From Holdemanella porci (GTDB lineage: Bacteria > Bacillota_I > Bacilli_A > Erysipelotrichales > Erysipelotrichaceae): 5,249 nt of DNA. Numbering within the stretch: position 1 is the stretch's first letter; each line of letters begins with the position of its first letter. The stretch is taken from NCBI RefSeq assembly GCF_019052655.1, contig NZ_JAHQVB010000098.1, positions 1 through 5,249 of the forward strand, in the 5' to 3' direction. Below the pieces are notes generated by a model, which was given only the letters and a program-made list of their open reading frames with translations, ran no database searches and was not told the origin of the DNA. The translations under genes and the position numbers were made by a program. Positions 5,198 to 5,249 of the stretch are shown piece by piece.

Positions 5198-5249
5198 CTG
5201 TTATGAAGTGACCTTTGTCAAGACAAAATTACACTCATATTCTAAAAAT
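5198..5249 (+). mobile_element. Foreign sequence, possible end of second mobile element
   Basis: Bases after 5197 do not continue the polymerase in any frame: the three minus-strand frames hold stops and none gives the expected 'RLFEV' type sequence. The stretch contains TTTGTC-AA-GACAAA (5214-5227), an inverted repeat, and starts near 5209 with TGACCTTTGTCAAG, a TG-beginning end such as IS3-type elements have. On the minus strand TTGACA faces outward towards the polymerase remnant. I cannot name the family and no transposase is visible, so an ordinary deletion junction remains possible. Confidence 0.35.
5215..5243 (+). promoter_or_regulatory. Candidate promoter facing out of the window
   Basis: TTGTCA (5215-5220), a 17-nt spacer and TATTCT (5238-5243) would drive a rightward transcript beyond the window, mirroring the inward-facing promoter of the IS end at the left. 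The -35 has one mismatch and the -10 two. Confidence 0.3.

Overview
This AT-rich window has the look of a low-GC member of the Bacillota. From memory, the proteins most resemble those of gut Erysipelotrichia and Clostridia, but that placement is an inference and was not checked by search. There are two gene blocks: a remnant plus-strand ABC-transporter operon on the left (about 53-1121), and two minus-strand operons on the right (1414-3272 and 3567-5197).

Left block. Bases 1-52 look like the end of an insertion sequence: the minus strand starts GGCTCTGTCACAAC, and a good promoter points out of the window into the element. Straight after base 52 comes the C-terminal third of an ABC ATPase, without Walker A, signature or Walker B, so the gene appears to have been cut by the insertion. 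It is followed by an intact six-helix ABC-2-type permease, then a 26-codon ORF with an excellent ribosome-binding site, a second overlapping mini-ORF, and a very strong intrinsic terminator. Bases 1176-1390 hold no gene.

Middle block, minus strand (read 3272 to 1414): an AraC-family regulator with an N-terminal cupin, a MazG/dCTP-pyrophosphatase-like nucleotide hydrolase whose start overlaps the regulator's end by 17 nt, and, 4 nt further on, an unassigned 220-aa protein. From memory the last one resembles the N-terminal part of HNH-endonuclease-type proteins, but it has no nuclease motif. The operon ends in a terminator that overlaps the last stop codon. The regulator has no Shine-Dalgarno and an in-frame stop two codons before its ATG.

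Right block, minus strand (read 5197 to 3567): a Y-family (UmuC/DinB-type) translesion polymerase translationally coupled (TAATG) to a YolD-like protein, a known pairing in Bacillota. The polymerase lacks its first ~65-70 residues, including the first catalytic Asp and the steric-gate motif, and an in-frame stop lies just upstream. Sequence beyond about 5198 looks foreign and may be the end of a second mobile element. Both window ends therefore seem to be element-gene junctions, as expected where short-read contigs break at repeats.

The 294-nt gap between the two minus-strand operons contains a plus-strand intrinsic terminator that serves no visible gene, with a possible promoter about 165 nt upstream. 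This is a candidate small RNA unit. No rRNA, tRNA, CRISPR array or clearly novel multi-gene system was seen.
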